Shown in pieces: positions 11,646 through 22,874 of a stretch of 64,000 nucleotides of DNA. This DNA is from Didymella arachidicola. Lineage: Eukaryota > Ascomycota > Dothideomycetes > Pleosporales > Didymellaceae. The notes under the pieces are model-generated. The model saw nothing but the letters and a program-made list of their open reading frames with translations, made no database searches and was not told the origin of the DNA. How positions within the stretch are numbered: position 1 is the stretch's first letter; each line of letters starts with the position of its first letter. Position numbers and translations under genes: made by a program. The stretch spans positions 2,356,001 through 2,420,000 of the forward strand of contig CM049988.1 of NCBI GenBank assembly GCA_016630955.3, given 5' to 3'.

Positions 11646-13543
11646 ATGCACATGTTCGAATATTGGCAGGACCACGTTGCTGCGGCCGTCTTTGCGGCCA
11701 GCACCACCACTTGGTACTCTCTGGTCGACAGGGACGTAAAAGCACCCTATCTAGTAAGACGCATTCGACAAACACCAAGCCCAATATCAATCGTCGTCAT
11801 AGGATGAATTCTTCCACGCACCTCAGGCACAGAAATACTGCGCTGGCGACTACACATGGGACCCGAAGATTACCACACCGCCAGGCTTGTACGATCAGGA
11901 ATCTCAATCCCAGTCCAGGCCTTTCTAACACTGCGTTCTAGATATCTGGTTGCCAAGCTGCTTTCACCGATCCTAGGCTGCAGTATAAGGAGTCTCAGAG
12001 CTCAGAACATCTTTGCAATAGCCTTCATCTTCTACAAGACCCTCCAGATCCGGCGATTGATACAGCCTCGCGAACATGGTCAGTGGAAAGCAGAGGCACT
12101 TCACCCCAAGCCTAGCAAAGACTCGTTGGAGGAGCATGTATGGACTGAGAATGATCGGACGCCCTTCACAACAACTGTGACGGCGTTCAACATTGCCTCA
12201 TTTCCACCATTGTTCTTCTTCGGGGCTCTGTACTACACAGACGTTATGTCAACCGCTGCAGTTCTCATCAGCTATGGCGCATTTCTGGAACGAGCTGCCA
12301 AGCCCCAGAAAAGCATCTTCGATGACCTCTTTGCCGTCTTCATTGGCGTTGTAGCCTTGTTCTTTCGACAGACCAACATCTTTTGGGTAGCCGTGTTTCC
12401 TGCGGGCCTTGCAGTCATCGAGACGCTGAAGGATAACGGCCGAATGACTGGCAGTGTGGTCAAGCAAGACTATGTGGCCATTCTGCAACAAGCGTGGTCC
12501 AAGGGCGCAGTGCGCGATCGCTCCTTGCAAGATGGCGGACTTGCGATTTCTGGTAGGCTGTCGCTGCGTCAATGGAAGATGATACTGACAATATCCAGAT
12601 GCTGTCATGCTATTACTGACGACTGCATCTGCAGCCTTGGGTTCTCCGTTCAAGGTCCTAAGGGCCATAACTCCCTATGTGGTACTCCTCGTTCTGTTCG
12701 CTGGATTTGTAGCTTGGAATGGTAGTGTTGTCCTCGGTAAGTCAGAGGCGCATGTTACAGGAACTTAGACTTATGATGGCAGGCGACAAATCAGCGCACA
12801 CTGCGACCATCCATCTTCCTCAAATGCTATACATCTGGCCATACATCGCCTTGTTCTCCGCGCCAATCTTCATAGGACCATTGTTCACATGCGTAGCGCA
12901 TATGCTGCCCGCACAATTCGGAGCCAAGCTTGGCATCAAGCGGAAGTCCTCTTACACCATCTACCCATCAGCATCGCAAGCCATTCTGTTTTCCGCTGCA
13001 GGTCTCTTTGCAGTACACTTCAACACCATCATCCATCCCTACACTCTGGCCGACAATAGACATTACGTCTTCTACGTCTTCAGACTCCTGCTTCGCCACC
13101 CCGCACTGAAGTACCTCGCCGTACCAGTCTACTACGTGTGCTTCTGGCTCAGCATACAGTCCCTGGCGCACCCGACGGCCGATCCAAAGATCAAGAACCT
13201 CACACTGGAAGCAAAGCCTCCGGGAGAGCCCGAGAGGATAACCAAATCACCCGCACGCATCAGCTTCATTGTTATCTGGTTCCTCACCACGGCTTTGTCG
13301 GTTGTCACTGCTCCATTAGTCGAGCCGCGATACTTCATCATTCCGTGGATCATCTGGCGTTTGCATGTACCGTACTCGCCTACTACCATCTCGATTGCAG
13401 GACGAACGTACACTGCGGACCTTCGTGTGGTCTTCGAGACGGTATGGCTTGTGATTATCAATCAGGTCTTGCAGTACATGTTCTTACACAAGACGTTTAC
13501 CTGGCCGAGCGAGCCTGGTAACGTACAAAGATTCCTCTGGTAG
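11646..13543 (+). CDS. ALG10: Dol-P-Glc:Glc2Man9GlcNAc2-PP-Dol alpha-1,2-glucosyltransferase (Alg10/Die2)
   Basis: Adds the third, terminal glucose to the dolichol-linked oligosaccharide in the ER membrane, the last step before transfer to protein. Five exons join in frame (11646-11753, 11803-11888, 11942-12552, 12599-12736, 12783-13543) for 567 residues, close to family length. Introns are 46-53 nt; the second contains a CTAAC branch-point-like element. The N-terminus has a hydrophobic segment and then the family signature DEFFHAPQAQKYC, the segment WDPKITTPPGLY, and FRQTNIFWV. Later residues alternate hydrophobic membrane spans (LYYTDVMSTAAVLISY; VVLLVLFAGFVAWNGSVVLGD) with the ER motif region DKSAHTATIHLPQMLY. 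The C-terminal part (PLVEPRYFIIPWIIWRLHVP) also matches the family. It is multi-pass, as expected for a GT-C enzyme. Confidence 0.93.
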
Positions 13544-14476
13544 GCTTTCTAGGTTGGCCCACTGCGGAACCAGGTTGGGGCAACCGTAGTGAATACAAAT
13601 GTTAGTGAACACAGCGAACAGCAAGCGATTTTATACAACAATGGCGTACTATAGTCAATCCTAGCCTATCCTGCATTCAGTATTACTGAGAAGTGTATAG
13701 ATTCCTCAGATCATTCTACCGAGTCTGTTTGACGATGTCAACCGTTTCACATTCCGATCGAAAATACTCAAAAAGCGATACAGGACGGATTTTTGGTCGC
13801 AAAGGTCCTTGGGGCAGTCATTTCCAATTTGACGGGGTGCACACCATTGACAAGCCGCTGGCACAGCCACAACCTGCACTGCTTATGCAGGCCCCAGGCG
13901 AATCTCGGGTGCTGGTGTTCGGATCAGACCCCAACAGTACGTCATCTGAAACAGGCGTCCCTTTGCAGACAGTGAAGTAGCCTTTCGCTGTTTTCACTGT
14001 TGCTGTGATCTTGTCGCGAGCTCGGTGCACTGTCGTTGAGCCCTCTGGGCAAAGCTATGAATGCAACTCAATGAAAATCTGATGATCACCACTCCGTCCA
14101 GGATGCACAGACTTGAACAGCTAAGCTTTGCGGGCACTATGTTTCATGCCGGAACGCGAACGACAGGGCCACAGACTGTTAACAGCCAGCGCAGATTACT
14201 ACGTTTCGCCTGTAGCGATTCTGCTGTCAGAGAACATTCTACTATCCAAGATGTTGCAACAAACTTGCAGCCAAGCCTCGTTTGCTCTTGTTTGTCTGCA
14301 AGGTCAGGTTTCTCGCCCTCGATACCGGCCAATGTAATGCTCCCGCCCCTGCTGAGCCACAGTAAACGACGTCAGGGATCTTGCGTGGCAGGGATATAGG
14401 AGTACGCTTGCTGTTCCTCGTTGCTTCTACCATCCAAACACTTTTGTTGACTTAAATCCACCTACCAACCTCTACA
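13544..14476. other. Intergenic, ALG10 to hypothetical gene
   Basis: Contains the ALG10 3' end and the upstream region of the 14477 gene. A short frame at 13735-13980 (81 codons) has moderately coding-like codons but no recognisable feature and no partner exon; I do not call it. Pyrimidine-rich sequence precedes the 14477 start. Confidence 0.5.
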
Positions 14477-15472
14477 ATGGCTCCGATTTCATATACCAAC
14501 CAGACCCAGACAGCGGGCACCAACCCGTCAACGAATGCTGCAGTATCTCTCAGCCCAGCATGGCGAACCGCCTTCGACATCATAACGGCTGTGGGCGTCT
14601 TTCTGGCGATACTAAATTTCAATTGCGATACCTCGCTCTTGGCCACGCTATACAAACGGCGTCCAAAAATTAGAGACGTTGAGCATGCTGGTGGTGCCAA
14701 CGCTGCGGAGAAGGTACCACCCCACAAGAGAGTCGAGTCATCACCTTTATCGGGTCATCGTTCGCCGTCACCTGCGCTCCCATTCCAGACATCCGTGTCA
14801 AGACAAGACAGTCCGATGGAAGAGCCCTACCCTGCTCGTCCAGGAGGCATGAGACAGCCCCCACCGCAAGCGCCAACACCTACACCTACACTTACCGCGG
14901 CCATGTCTGACGCTACCAGTGAGGGCCCACTACGATCTGATACCACATCACCACTCTCGGACGATACATCGAGCGAACGTTCTTCAGTTGGACCACCTTC
15001 GACAGCCCCTACGTCTCTAGCATACTCGTCTCCACCTCTCCACCTCTCCGATTCTCTAGCGCCGAACTTGAAGTCAAACGGTCCAAAATGCAAGTCCACA
15101 GCAGCCCCAGACAGTCCCATCGCCACCATCCACAACAGACTTCGGCGAGCCAGCGGATCAAATATCACCAGCGATCCAGCTTTCGCCGCTGCATTCGGAT
15201 CGCAAACCACGCTCAACATCATCATTGCTAGCCAATCCCGCCTCCCAAAGACGGACTTGATCGAGCAGTGGGTCCAGAAGTCTCTAATTTCGAGAAGCAC
15301 TGCTGTTTCCGCGAACGAGGACGGCCTTGTCAATGGCTCCGTGGAACGCTATTGGTTGCAACATCAGGTCAAACACCAAGATCTGCGAAGGCACTTTAGG
15401 GCGCCGGCTTCAGAGTCTGCACAGACGTGTGCGGATTCGGAAGAATTGTTGGAGAATCTTGAAGTCGATTGA
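14477..15472 (+). CDS. Hypothetical single-pass membrane protein
   Basis: A single-exon frame of 331 residues from an ATG with a favourable context (ACAATGGCT). The N-terminus is short and polar. Residues about 34-50 (FDIITAVGVFLAILNF) form one hydrophobic segment, followed by basic YKRRPKIRD, which suggests a type I/III single-span protein with most of the chain in the cytosol. The middle is very rich in Ser, Pro and Thr (SPALPFQTS, PPPQAPTPTPTLT) and likely disordered. The C-terminal third is more ordered (FAAAFGSQTTLNIIIASQSRLPKTDLIEQWVQKSLISRS). I do not recognise the family. Long open frame and codon use support a real gene; the role is unknown. Confidence 0.6.
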   Translation: MAPISYTNQTQTAGTNPSTNAAVSLSPAWRTAFDIITAVGVFLAILNFNCDTSLLATLYKRRPKIRDVEHAGGANAAEKVPPHKRVESSPLSGHRSPSPALPFQTSVSRQDSPMEEPYPARPGGMRQPPPQAPTPTPTLTAAMSDATSEGPLRSDTTSPLSDDTSSERSSVGPPSTAPTSLAYSSPPLHLSDSLAPNLKSNGPKCKSTAAPDSPIATIHNRLRRASGSNITSDPAFAAAFGSQTTLNIIIASQSRLPKTDLIEQWVQKSLISRSTAVSANEDGLVNGSVERYWLQHQVKHQDLRRHFRAPASESAQTCADSEELLENLEVD

Positions 15473-17914
15473 GTCTTGATATGTATCGGCAAAGATACTG
15501 CACTGCTTGTTGGCTTAATGGTTGTGGAGGAGGATTACATTGCAGCGCTTGGAGTAATGGTTTTCGGATGATGGTTCTTATACTGCACTATACCCGTCGA
15601 CTTAATTTGATTCTATTTCATTCCATAAACGTGTCATAATCCAGTGACTAAAGGTCGCACTTACGCTCATCATTGTGATGGTAGAACTTTCGTCATGCAT
15701 AATGCGCACTTCTTCCGTGCATACTCCACCAGCGATGTGTCTCGTGGGCAATGGCTCCCAGCCCAGCAACGCAGCCTGCTCACGAGCATTATGGCTCCCG
15801 CATACTCCCTGTAATTCGTCCAGAAGTGCTTGAGGGATGTAAATCGGGGTCTTTGTAAGCGCTGTTCACAACGCGGGAGTTTCCAATACCCGTCCTGCTG
15901 CGCTACCACGTCCATATCTCCTCAATCGAGTTGCAGTCTCTGCTACACAACTTACTACACTCTCGTTAACCGCTCTTCAGGATTTTGATCCTGGGGTTTG
16001 TTAATCATCAGAGCTATGGATGCACTGGACACTACCTTGCATCTCAGATCCGTTATCTATACCAGGTTTGGCATCTTGGTCACCATAATAGACATGGACA
16101 GACACTGATTTCTCGCGGCAGTCTTGTTAGGGAATTTATGTAGCAAAGATATTTTCGTTGCACTTGCACTGCTTTATCGTGCTGGCCAGTACAGACATAG
16201 ACTGGGAGGCTGAGAAATTCGAGAGGCAGGATTTCTAACATGTGATGGGCCGGCGAGAAAGACAGCGTAGATACACTTGATTTTTTCGAGGTGAAAACTT
16301 TTGCTGATATCTGTTTTATAGACTGGAGGGTCGGCGAGTGGCTCGGGAACTCGCTCCGAAGCTGGTTCGCCTCAATGCTCCTAAGCAACAACAAGCGGAA
16401 GGGGATCGCCAGGAGGAGGGTCGGGAGGCGAAGAAGACGGACAGGGGCTGCTTGTGTCACCTTGAGGATGCTAGATCACACCAAGTCAGTCCTTGTTCAG
16501 GTCTCTTCCCCAGGGCTTCGTGCTTGAAAGATAACTTGTCGCCTTTTGGTGCTGGCGTAGTAGCATGAGCGGGATGCCGCGTCAAGAAACATGTCGACTC
16601 TGTTAGGACACAGACGAGTATGCAATAAAGCTACTCCAGACACTGGACCGTTGTAACTGCAGAACGGCGTTTCCGAGGAATTTAGAATCTGCAAATAGTC
16701 CAGTTCACTTATTGGTATCATGGCTAAGCTGCTGGCGTCTAAGGTAAATGGACGTGAGCATACAAGGCTGAACGGTGGAGAGCCTCCTTCTGGCGCCATC
16801 ATTTTCCAAAAACGATGCATAGTTTAATTTTCGAAGAGCAACTGTGTGTGTATCTGCACAGCTCCGCCAACAGTGGTTGAGGTGGAATATGGACACGCAG
16901 CTGAGTGTGCTTACTGTGAGGCTGGGAATGTACGCCGAAATGGCGGATTGGCGTATGATATGGGATGGAGTGGAGGATATGGGATGGGATGCAGTGTTGT
17001 CAACAACCAAATCTTGCATCAAAATTTGGTTTGATTTGACTTGATTTGAGCACATCAACCAAACAAACAGGGCACCTATAAATTTTCAAGTTAAATCAAT
17101 CAAAATATAGGATTAGGATCAAAAATTTTGATGTTTGCGTACCCGTGCCGTACGGGAGGCTCCGTGTAATTACTGCGCCAAGTGCGTCAGCAATCGCTGG
17201 GTGTCAGCACTCGATTGGCTGGTATAAAGGGATCGTAACAAGACCCTACTAGCATAGAGTTTAGAAGACTGTATACTATATTACTCTATACAGAGGGGGT
17301 CTACATTTAGGAGTTTTAATGTTCGCAATACCTTAGCACATAGACTATACTATACGCCTGTAGTATAGAATATACGCAGAGGCACTGTAGACTTCTGCTC
17401 TCACGTGACCTGTTCAACATTTCGAAACCAGAGGATGTGTCTTGGCGCATGGACACGGGCCAGCGTGCGCTGCGCCTCGACACTCCGCCTTGAGGCTTTC
17501 ACACTGATTCGCCGGGGACGCACTGGTCTGACGCGCATTGGCTGCGCGTCGGGAAGCAATCGTTTATGTTATTGCTGGTGTGGATTGGATTGGATGGCCG
17601 ACAGGCTGGCCAGGGCAGCATCAGGAAAGGAAGTGCAGGCGCTAGGCGCGAATTGGCCTGACGCGCTCCGACCTTTTGCAGATTGGCGTGTCTACAGACT
17701 GACCCAGCGGGCTAGCGTGTCTACGGACTGACCTGTCGGGTTTTCCTTTGCCTATGCGCGTGTTGTATATAATCAATCGTCTTTCGCTGCAATGGAACTC
17801 CACAACACATCGATTCATTGCAAACCAACCCGAAACAAAGCTCTTCCGAAAAACTTGCGAATTCAAGCTCTGTGAATACAGACTCGTCCTGCCCAGCCTT
17901 GCCAGCCAATCAAG
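15473..17914. other. 2.4 kb intergenic region with an AT-rich part
   Basis: No supported gene. Sequence becomes notably AT-rich from about 17010 to 17400 and contains an inverted repeat (listed separately). Near 17271-17390 there are several TATACTATA/TATAGTATA-like tracts, including the near-palindrome CTGTATACTATATTACTC. A TATA-like GTATATAAT lies at 17764-17772, about 145 bp upstream of the 17915 start, and may serve that gene. Confidence 0.5.
17018..17133. repeat. AT-rich inverted repeat
   Basis: The outer arms CATCAAAATTT (17018-17028) and AAATTTTGATG (17123-17133) are exact reverse complements. Inner arms TTGATTTGACTTG (17031-17043) and CAAGTTAAATCAA (17088-17100) match at 12 of 13 positions. 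The right side carries about 20 extra bases between its two arms. The structure could be a decayed short transposon or a hairpin-forming regulatory element; no flanking duplication was clear. Confidence 0.45.
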
Positions 17915-18585
17915 ATGGACTCCATCGAGTTCACCCTGCAACTTCTCTCGACCATATTCACGGTACTCGGAGTTATCGTCGCTGTTAGTAGCGTCGATAC
18001 AAGATGGTCTTTGGCGGCTGTCCTCGGTCGACGTATCGGGGGTAGAAGTAAGTACCAAAGTACAAGAACTTCTGCCGCATCGGTGACTGACTTACATGAG
18101 ACATCGACTGGGAGGGCGAGAGACAAAGATGGCAAGAGATGTACGATATTGAGAGTCAGGAAGCTTTCCTCAATCGCAATCAGTGTGAGGGCCACGGCGA
18201 GCCCGATGATACCGTTCGACCGTCTCGGACCTGGTCAGCGTTGTCAGATGCTACGATCGCTGCTAAAGACTGTACCAACTTCATCGCTAAGCTTGACAAC
18301 CACGACCACAAGAGCAACATCCAAGCCCAACTCGTGGCGTGTCTTCCAAGTCCTCATCGCTCAGCAAGCATCAACAATGTGAGCGGGCGTAACGATGCAG
18401 GCAGCGGGACAGCGTCGAACACCCTGAACAATCGACAACCTACCCGACCACAGCAAAGCCAACATGACAGGCAGCGGAAACCACGCCTTGTCATGTGGCC
18501 CCGAGGACGACGGAACAGTGGTCGAGAAGCGGCCACAAGCAAAGCTCCTGTTTACGTCAGTAACATCTGCACCACCGCAGCATGA
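17915..18585 (+). CDS. Hypothetical small membrane-anchored protein
   Basis: Two exons, 17915-18047 and 18101-18585, join in frame over a 53-nt intron (GTAAGT donor, a GTGACTGAC branch-like element, GAG acceptor) to give 205 residues. Residues about 5-25 (EFTLQLLSTIFTVLGVIVAV) are hydrophobic, followed by DTRWSLAAVLGRRIGGR, consistent with an N-terminal signal anchor. Exon 2 starts IDWEGERQRWQEMYDIESQEAFLNRNQ, which is charged and probably helical; the rest is polar, Asn/Gln/Arg-rich and low complexity. A TATA-like GTATATAAT lies about 145 bp upstream. No family recognised. The joined frame removes stops that would close the first exon, which supports the model. Confidence 0.5.
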
Positions 18586-19096
18586 CTACCACCCAACCCC
18601 TGACCTACCTTAGCAGCCAGTGCCTTCGTTACCTTTGATAGACCCATGTTACTGGCTACATGAAGTCTGCTGGCACGATGATCTGCGACGTTGCCATGGG
18701 TCAGCAGCAGCTCAGCTTCCCTGACCCACTATTAGAGGTCACGGCTACGTGTGCCACACACACGCTGCACAGCAGGGACGTAATGTATGAACGAGGATTG
18801 CTACGTTGCTATGGGAGCATCACTCAAGCCCGTAGCCCTAGCAATAGCCAGCTCTCCGTCCCGAGAGGTCTGGTTGAGATAATGTGACAAGCCGTGGAGA
18901 CCGCCTCCAACAGCCCAGGAGAGCGCACTCACTCGATCCTGCCAAACGCCGATTCCCTTTACCCAATTGCCCATAGCAATGTGATCTTTTATCCCCAACG
19001 CCTTGAAAAGCAGATATTCACCATAGTGTAGAGTAGGAGATGCCGTGGCCAGCCCTGAACGCCGCCGATGATGACAAAGGAGAAATAGAACACGGC
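18586..19096. other. Intergenic, convergent gene ends
   Basis: Lies between the 3' ends of the 17915 gene and the minus-strand phosphatase. I see no gene or repeat here. Confidence 0.5.
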
Positions 19097-19981
19097 TTAA
19101 GCTTGGACCACTGGTTGGGGCCCGGCAAAGCACGCGACAGGCGTAGCAGGGGGCGATGGCGGCGCTGCGATATCGACAGCTTTGGCCTCCTCTTCATGCT
19201 GGTAATTGCACTCGATTCCAGGTCCACACTCGATTCCGCTGCCAGCCCAGCCCTCTTGCCGAGCCATCCACATGACGAGGTTGAGGTCGAAGTTTTCGAA
19301 GAAGACTTCGTCGAGGAAACGCGCTTTCTTGCCGGCGTATGTGTGGTACTCCTCACGGATGGCTTCCATGTCGAGACCACAGATGCGCCTGAAGCATGCA
19401 ACGGTGCAGCCGGTTCGGTGCTTGCCCTTATTGCAGTGGATCATGATGGGGTGGTTCGTGCGGTCCATGACCAGTCGCAGAGCTCGCTGCATTTCGCAGG
19501 AGTCGATGCGCACTGAACCCTTGTTTGCGCGAATGTGGACCCGAAAGTGCTGAATGCCGGCATTGTCCATGAAAGACTGATATTCAGGAGCGATGGGCTC
19601 AGGGACCAGAGTAAGGATGCTCTTGATTTTGAGATCTTTAATGAATTGGTAGTTTTCGGGCTGGGGATAGCTGCAGCGGTAGATGCTGCCAGGAACCACG
19701 GCACCATAATTCAGGGGTGGGATGCGCATGTTCAGGCGATCAGGCACAACGGATCGAACGGACGAAGGTGTGACAGTGCCCGTTTCAGTAGTTGAAGTTG
19801 CGGATCCTTCACCATTGCTGTGTGGGAGATCTTCGTGGTGGACCTCAGCCGCGTGAATGTGCAACTTCTCGCTGACAGACACCGACAGATTTTCGAGGTA
19901 CTCCTTGACCTTGTCCATCATCGTGAACTGGGCTTGGTAGCCCCCGGTGGAGCTGGTGTTGCTTTCGGGTGGTGAAGACAT
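19097..19981 (-). CDS. Siw14/Oca-type atypical dual-specificity phosphatase
   Basis: A 294-residue single-exon protein of the fungal-plant tyrosine phosphatase family (Siw14, Oca1, Oca2). Siw14 members remove the beta-phosphate from 5-diphosphoinositol phosphates in the cytosol. The catalytic domain begins near residue 85 (PPLNYGAVVPGSIYRCSYPQPENYQFIKDLKIKSILTL in pieces) and carries the P-loop HCNKGKHRTGC, with the nucleophilic Cys near residue 183 and Arg five residues after the Cys-loop, fitting CX5R. The segment CFRRICGLDMEAIREEYHTYAGKKAR matches the family after the P-loop. N-terminal 80 residues and a Pro/Ala-rich tail look disordered. Basic residues in the loop (KGKHR) favour a polyphosphorylated substrate. 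Which paralogue (SIW14 or OCA1) it is cannot be settled here. Confidence 0.88.
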   Translation of the reverse strand: MSSPPESNTSSTGGYQAQFTMMDKVKEYLENLSVSVSEKLHIHAAEVHHEDLPHSNGEGSATSTTETGTVTPSSVRSVVPDRLNMRIPPLNYGAVVPGSIYRCSYPQPENYQFIKDLKIKSILTLVPEPIAPEYQSFMDNAGIQHFRVHIRANKGSVRIDSCEMQRALRLVMDRTNHPIMIHCNKGKHRTGCTVACFRRICGLDMEAIREEYHTYAGKKARFLDEVFFENFDLNLVMWMARQEGWAGSGIECGPGIECNYQHEEEAKAVDIAAPPSPPATPVACFAGPQPVVQA

Positions 19982-21638
19982 TGTGAGAGTTGTAGTTTCG
20001 AGTGAATATTGGTGCTTCGTGGCTAGTGTGAAGTAGATTTTGCTCTGCGTTCGCTCCTTTGCGGGTGGAAGTTTGCTTTGGAGTAGTTATGCGACTCTAG
20101 CAGCCACTGTAGCTGGCTTCCTGATGCTTTAAAACCGCTCTTGACGGTTCTTGGAAGATTTGAAGACGGAGATGGTGGTCGTGTGCGTGGTGAGATGTGT
20201 TGTCGAATTGGGTAATTTGTCGTGTGCAGAGGAAAATCGGGCAGAGGCCGACAGAAGAACTGTGAAGAGTGTCAGAACACGCTTCTTGATAAAGTCCAGG
20301 GTTTCTGCTGTCAGCCGGAATTTAGTGGGCGTGAAATGTGAACCACAGTGTGTACCCGTGGTGCTGCTGCCCTGCAAGACGCGTAGGGGACGTGAACCAT
20401 GCTGGCGCATCACAGAAGGCTACAACGAACAGTGCAAAACGCGTGAAATTGTGTCTTAGGCGACTTACTCTGCGGTCAGCTCGACGTTAAAGCAGACATT
20501 GCGTTTGCTTCTTGCGGATGGGCGAAGAGGCGAGATTCATGTTGGAGGAGTGCGAGAGGTGGGAGGTGGTGTATTCGCCTTCAACCCTGGACGCGTCGCA
20601 GTCTGTGTGTGGGAGGCGCGTGTGTGGTAGCGAGCAGTTGTGAGGCGGGGAAAAGGGTCCTCGAGTGTATTTTATGAGAAGTGGGTGCGTGGTGTTGTGG
20701 GAGGGAGTTCGGGGCGTGTGTCGTTCCAGTCTTTCTCGCGGTTCGTTACGGACCCAAGTTATGCACAAGGGTCGCGCTTGCCTGAAGATGACTCGCCAAG
20801 CGGGTAGTGACGTGCATCCACCGGAGTTAATGACCCTTTTGCTTTGTGCAGGGCGTTACGTGAGCATTTGAGCCGCCCTTTCTGTCGCCGTGCAGCTTTG
20901 TACAATGAGGCTCTTGTGGCCCAGAAGACAATGCAGCACGTGCGGCCGTTGCACAGCATGAACTCGCCGTCAATTCACATTCCTGTCGCAACGCTGCACG
21001 CCGCCAAGTGGCTCGCTCAAACTTCTCATATTAACCACCCCGCTGTGGCATGACGCTCGGAGGCAGCCGGTCTCAACACGGTCTCGCTACCACCAGGCGA
21101 GGCCCCGAAAATTCTTGCAGCGTTGACTTCCGCGCAGATTGACTCGCTCGAACGGTTCGAGTCGAACCACCCTGACGCACATTCGGGACGACTTTCTCGT
21201 CCTTTGCATTAGCCGTAGCCTCGCCCGCACAAGTCCAGGAAGTGCAATCTAGGCGGTGGCAGCCTCAGACCGTATCCTCTACAAAGGAGCGCTAGTGAAA
21301 GACCGGTTGCCTCACAGTGTTGCCCTGTCAATGATCCGTTCTTCGATTGCTCTACATGTTCGAGGCCACCACCGTAGATGTCACAAAACAGCGTTGGCCC
21401 AACTCGATCCGCACGCTGTCGCTAACGGCCGCTTTCACATGCTTGTTGCTCTCCAACCCAATCATATTGGCCACACATGATCGTCACTAACCCATATCGG
21501 TATTAACCCCCCCTACCCCAGAGTCCCGTGCAGCATCACGATAAGTCCATCGAACCTCGGTCAGTCCACCCGAAGTCTCGTCTGCTAAAAACAGTCTCGA
21601 CCTGCACTGCCTGCGACGTTGAAGCAAAGCCTCTGACG
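19982..21638. other. 1.7 kb divergent intergenic region
   Basis: Separates the divergently transcribed phosphatase and DUF3984-like genes and should hold both promoters. No supported gene. A compact set of palindromes built on TCGAAC/GTTCGA lies at 21147-21168 (listed separately). Confidence 0.5.
21147..21168. promoter_or_regulatory. Overlapping TCGAAC palindromes
   Basis: Two overlapping inverted repeats share a half-site: CTCGAAC-G-GTTCGAG and GGTTCGA-G-TCGAACC. Each has perfect 7-bp arms around a single central base. The arrangement looks like a dimer-binding site for a transcription factor about 0.5 kb upstream of the gene starting at 21639. It is not part of a tRNA: no matching acceptor stem or A box flanks it. 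Function is inference. Confidence 0.35.
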
Positions 21639-22874
21639 ATGGATACATCCCAATCCTTCTCGACCTCGCGCTCGCGGCGCTCCTACCCCAACCTGCACAA
21701 CCTCTCCCTTGCACCCCTCAGCTCCAAATACCCACTCGACGCCTCCAGCCCCCCAACACCAGACGAACAAGCCCCGGGCACCCGGACACCGCGCACATCC
21801 TACATTGCGCAGAAATCCGCACCGACCACGCCCGGCATTCTCAGCCTGAGCCAGAGCCGCAGCGCGTCCCGCAATGGCCGCAAGTTCGCGTACGACAGCT
21901 ACTTCTTCAGCGAACGAGACGATGTGAGAGACGCAGGTGATATCCCCAAGGCGAAGAGCACAAACACGCTGCATCCCGGTGTCTCATTTGCGGAACCTAC
22001 CGGTGCGCTGGAGCACAAGAGACATCATGCTAGAAAGCAGACTGCGCCCCTGCCACTGCGGATGCCACTGCACAGACACCACACAAGTGAGAGCAACGAT
22101 GAGTGGCTGCACAGAGCCGGCTTAGTCATCGCAGGCGAGACGAGAGATGCGCGGGGGCAGGGCTGGTTGGTGCGCAGAGAGAGCTCGACGAGTCTCGTCA
22201 GTCCTGTGGACCCGGCTGAGCAGGCGCAGCGGGACGCGAGGAACATTGCGAGATTATCTGGGGAGCCGGCAGACATAGGCGACTTTCCCACCTTCTCGCC
22301 CAAGATGAGCAGGGCGGGCAGCAGGCTGCAGAGCAGAGTGGGCAGTCGAGTACCGAGCGCGAGACCGAGCCGGCGAGGATCACGAGTGGGCAGCCGAATC
22401 GATCTGGCCATGTCTGGCCTCCCTCCTGCGAGGCAAAGCCTTGACATGGACGTCGAGGAAGTCATCGAGCCTGACTTTGTAGAGGCAGATGAAGAAGGAC
22501 CAGACGACGAGGAAGAAGTCGCCCGCCTAGCACGAGAACGCGGTTTTGGTCTCGGAAGCTGGATGGACGCACTCATTGGCTGGACACTTTTCTCCGTCGA
22601 CGAGGACGGCGAAGTGTCCTCCGACGAAGAAGAGCAGCAGACATCAAGCCTGACAAAGGACGAGGCAAAGCTGATGCGAGAAGTCGAGGCGAGGAGGAGG
22701 AAGATGGAGCGCGAGAGCATCATTGCTGCTAGTGCTGTGAAGACACAGGACAAGACGGGTGATGAAGGGGGTGAGGTCAGGATTGATGTTCCCAAGCCGC
22801 CGGAGGGCCAGGAGGCTGGGGGGTGGAACGATGCTGCGTGGTTGCTGAGTGTTGCGTCCAAGGCGCTGTTTTGA
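21639..22874 (+). CDS. DUF3984-type fungal protein of unknown function
   Basis: A single-exon frame of 411 residues starting at MDTSQSFSTSRSRRS. The frame is open further upstream but without another ATG, so this start is chosen. The N-terminal half is Ser/Pro/Arg-rich. Conserved-looking blocks follow: NDEWLHRAGLVIAGETRDA and GQGWLVRRESSTSLV in the middle, Ser/Arg-rich repeats (GSRLQSRVGSRVPSARPSRRGSRVGSR in pieces), an acidic stretch, then ERGFGLGSWMDALIGWTLFSVDEDGE, a predicted amphipathic or membrane-associated segment. A charged helix (EAKLMREVEARRRKMERES) precedes the C-terminus WNDAAWLLSVASKALF. The blocks resemble the DUF3984 family of filamentous ascomycetes, as I recall it; function is not known. 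Confidence 0.7.
   Translation: MDTSQSFSTSRSRRSYPNLHNLSLAPLSSKYPLDASSPPTPDEQAPGTRTPRTSYIAQKSAPTTPGILSLSQSRSASRNGRKFAYDSYFFSERDDVRDAGDIPKAKSTNTLHPGVSFAEPTGALEHKRHHARKQTAPLPLRMPLHRHHTSESNDEWLHRAGLVIAGETRDARGQGWLVRRESSTSLVSPVDPAEQAQRDARNIARLSGEPADIGDFPTFSPKMSRAGSRLQSRVGSRVPSARPSRRGSRVGSRIDLAMSGLPPARQSLDMDVEEVIEPDFVEADEEGPDDEEEVARLARERGFGLGSWMDALIGWTLFSVDEDGEVSSDEEEQQTSSLTKDEAKLMREVEARRRKMERESIIAASAVKTQDKTGDEGGEVRIDVPKPPEGQEAGGWNDAAWLLSVASKALF

Noticed and set aside
13735..13980. 81-codon plus-strand frame (MSTVSHSDRKY)
   Set aside because: Codon pattern is fair but there is no motif, no homologue I can name, and it sits in the ALG10 3' region.
21154..21168. GGTTCGA...TCGAACC looked like a tRNA T-arm (B box)
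   Set aside because: No A box, acceptor stem or CCA-side pairing at the right distance; it is a palindrome and is listed as a possible regulatory site.
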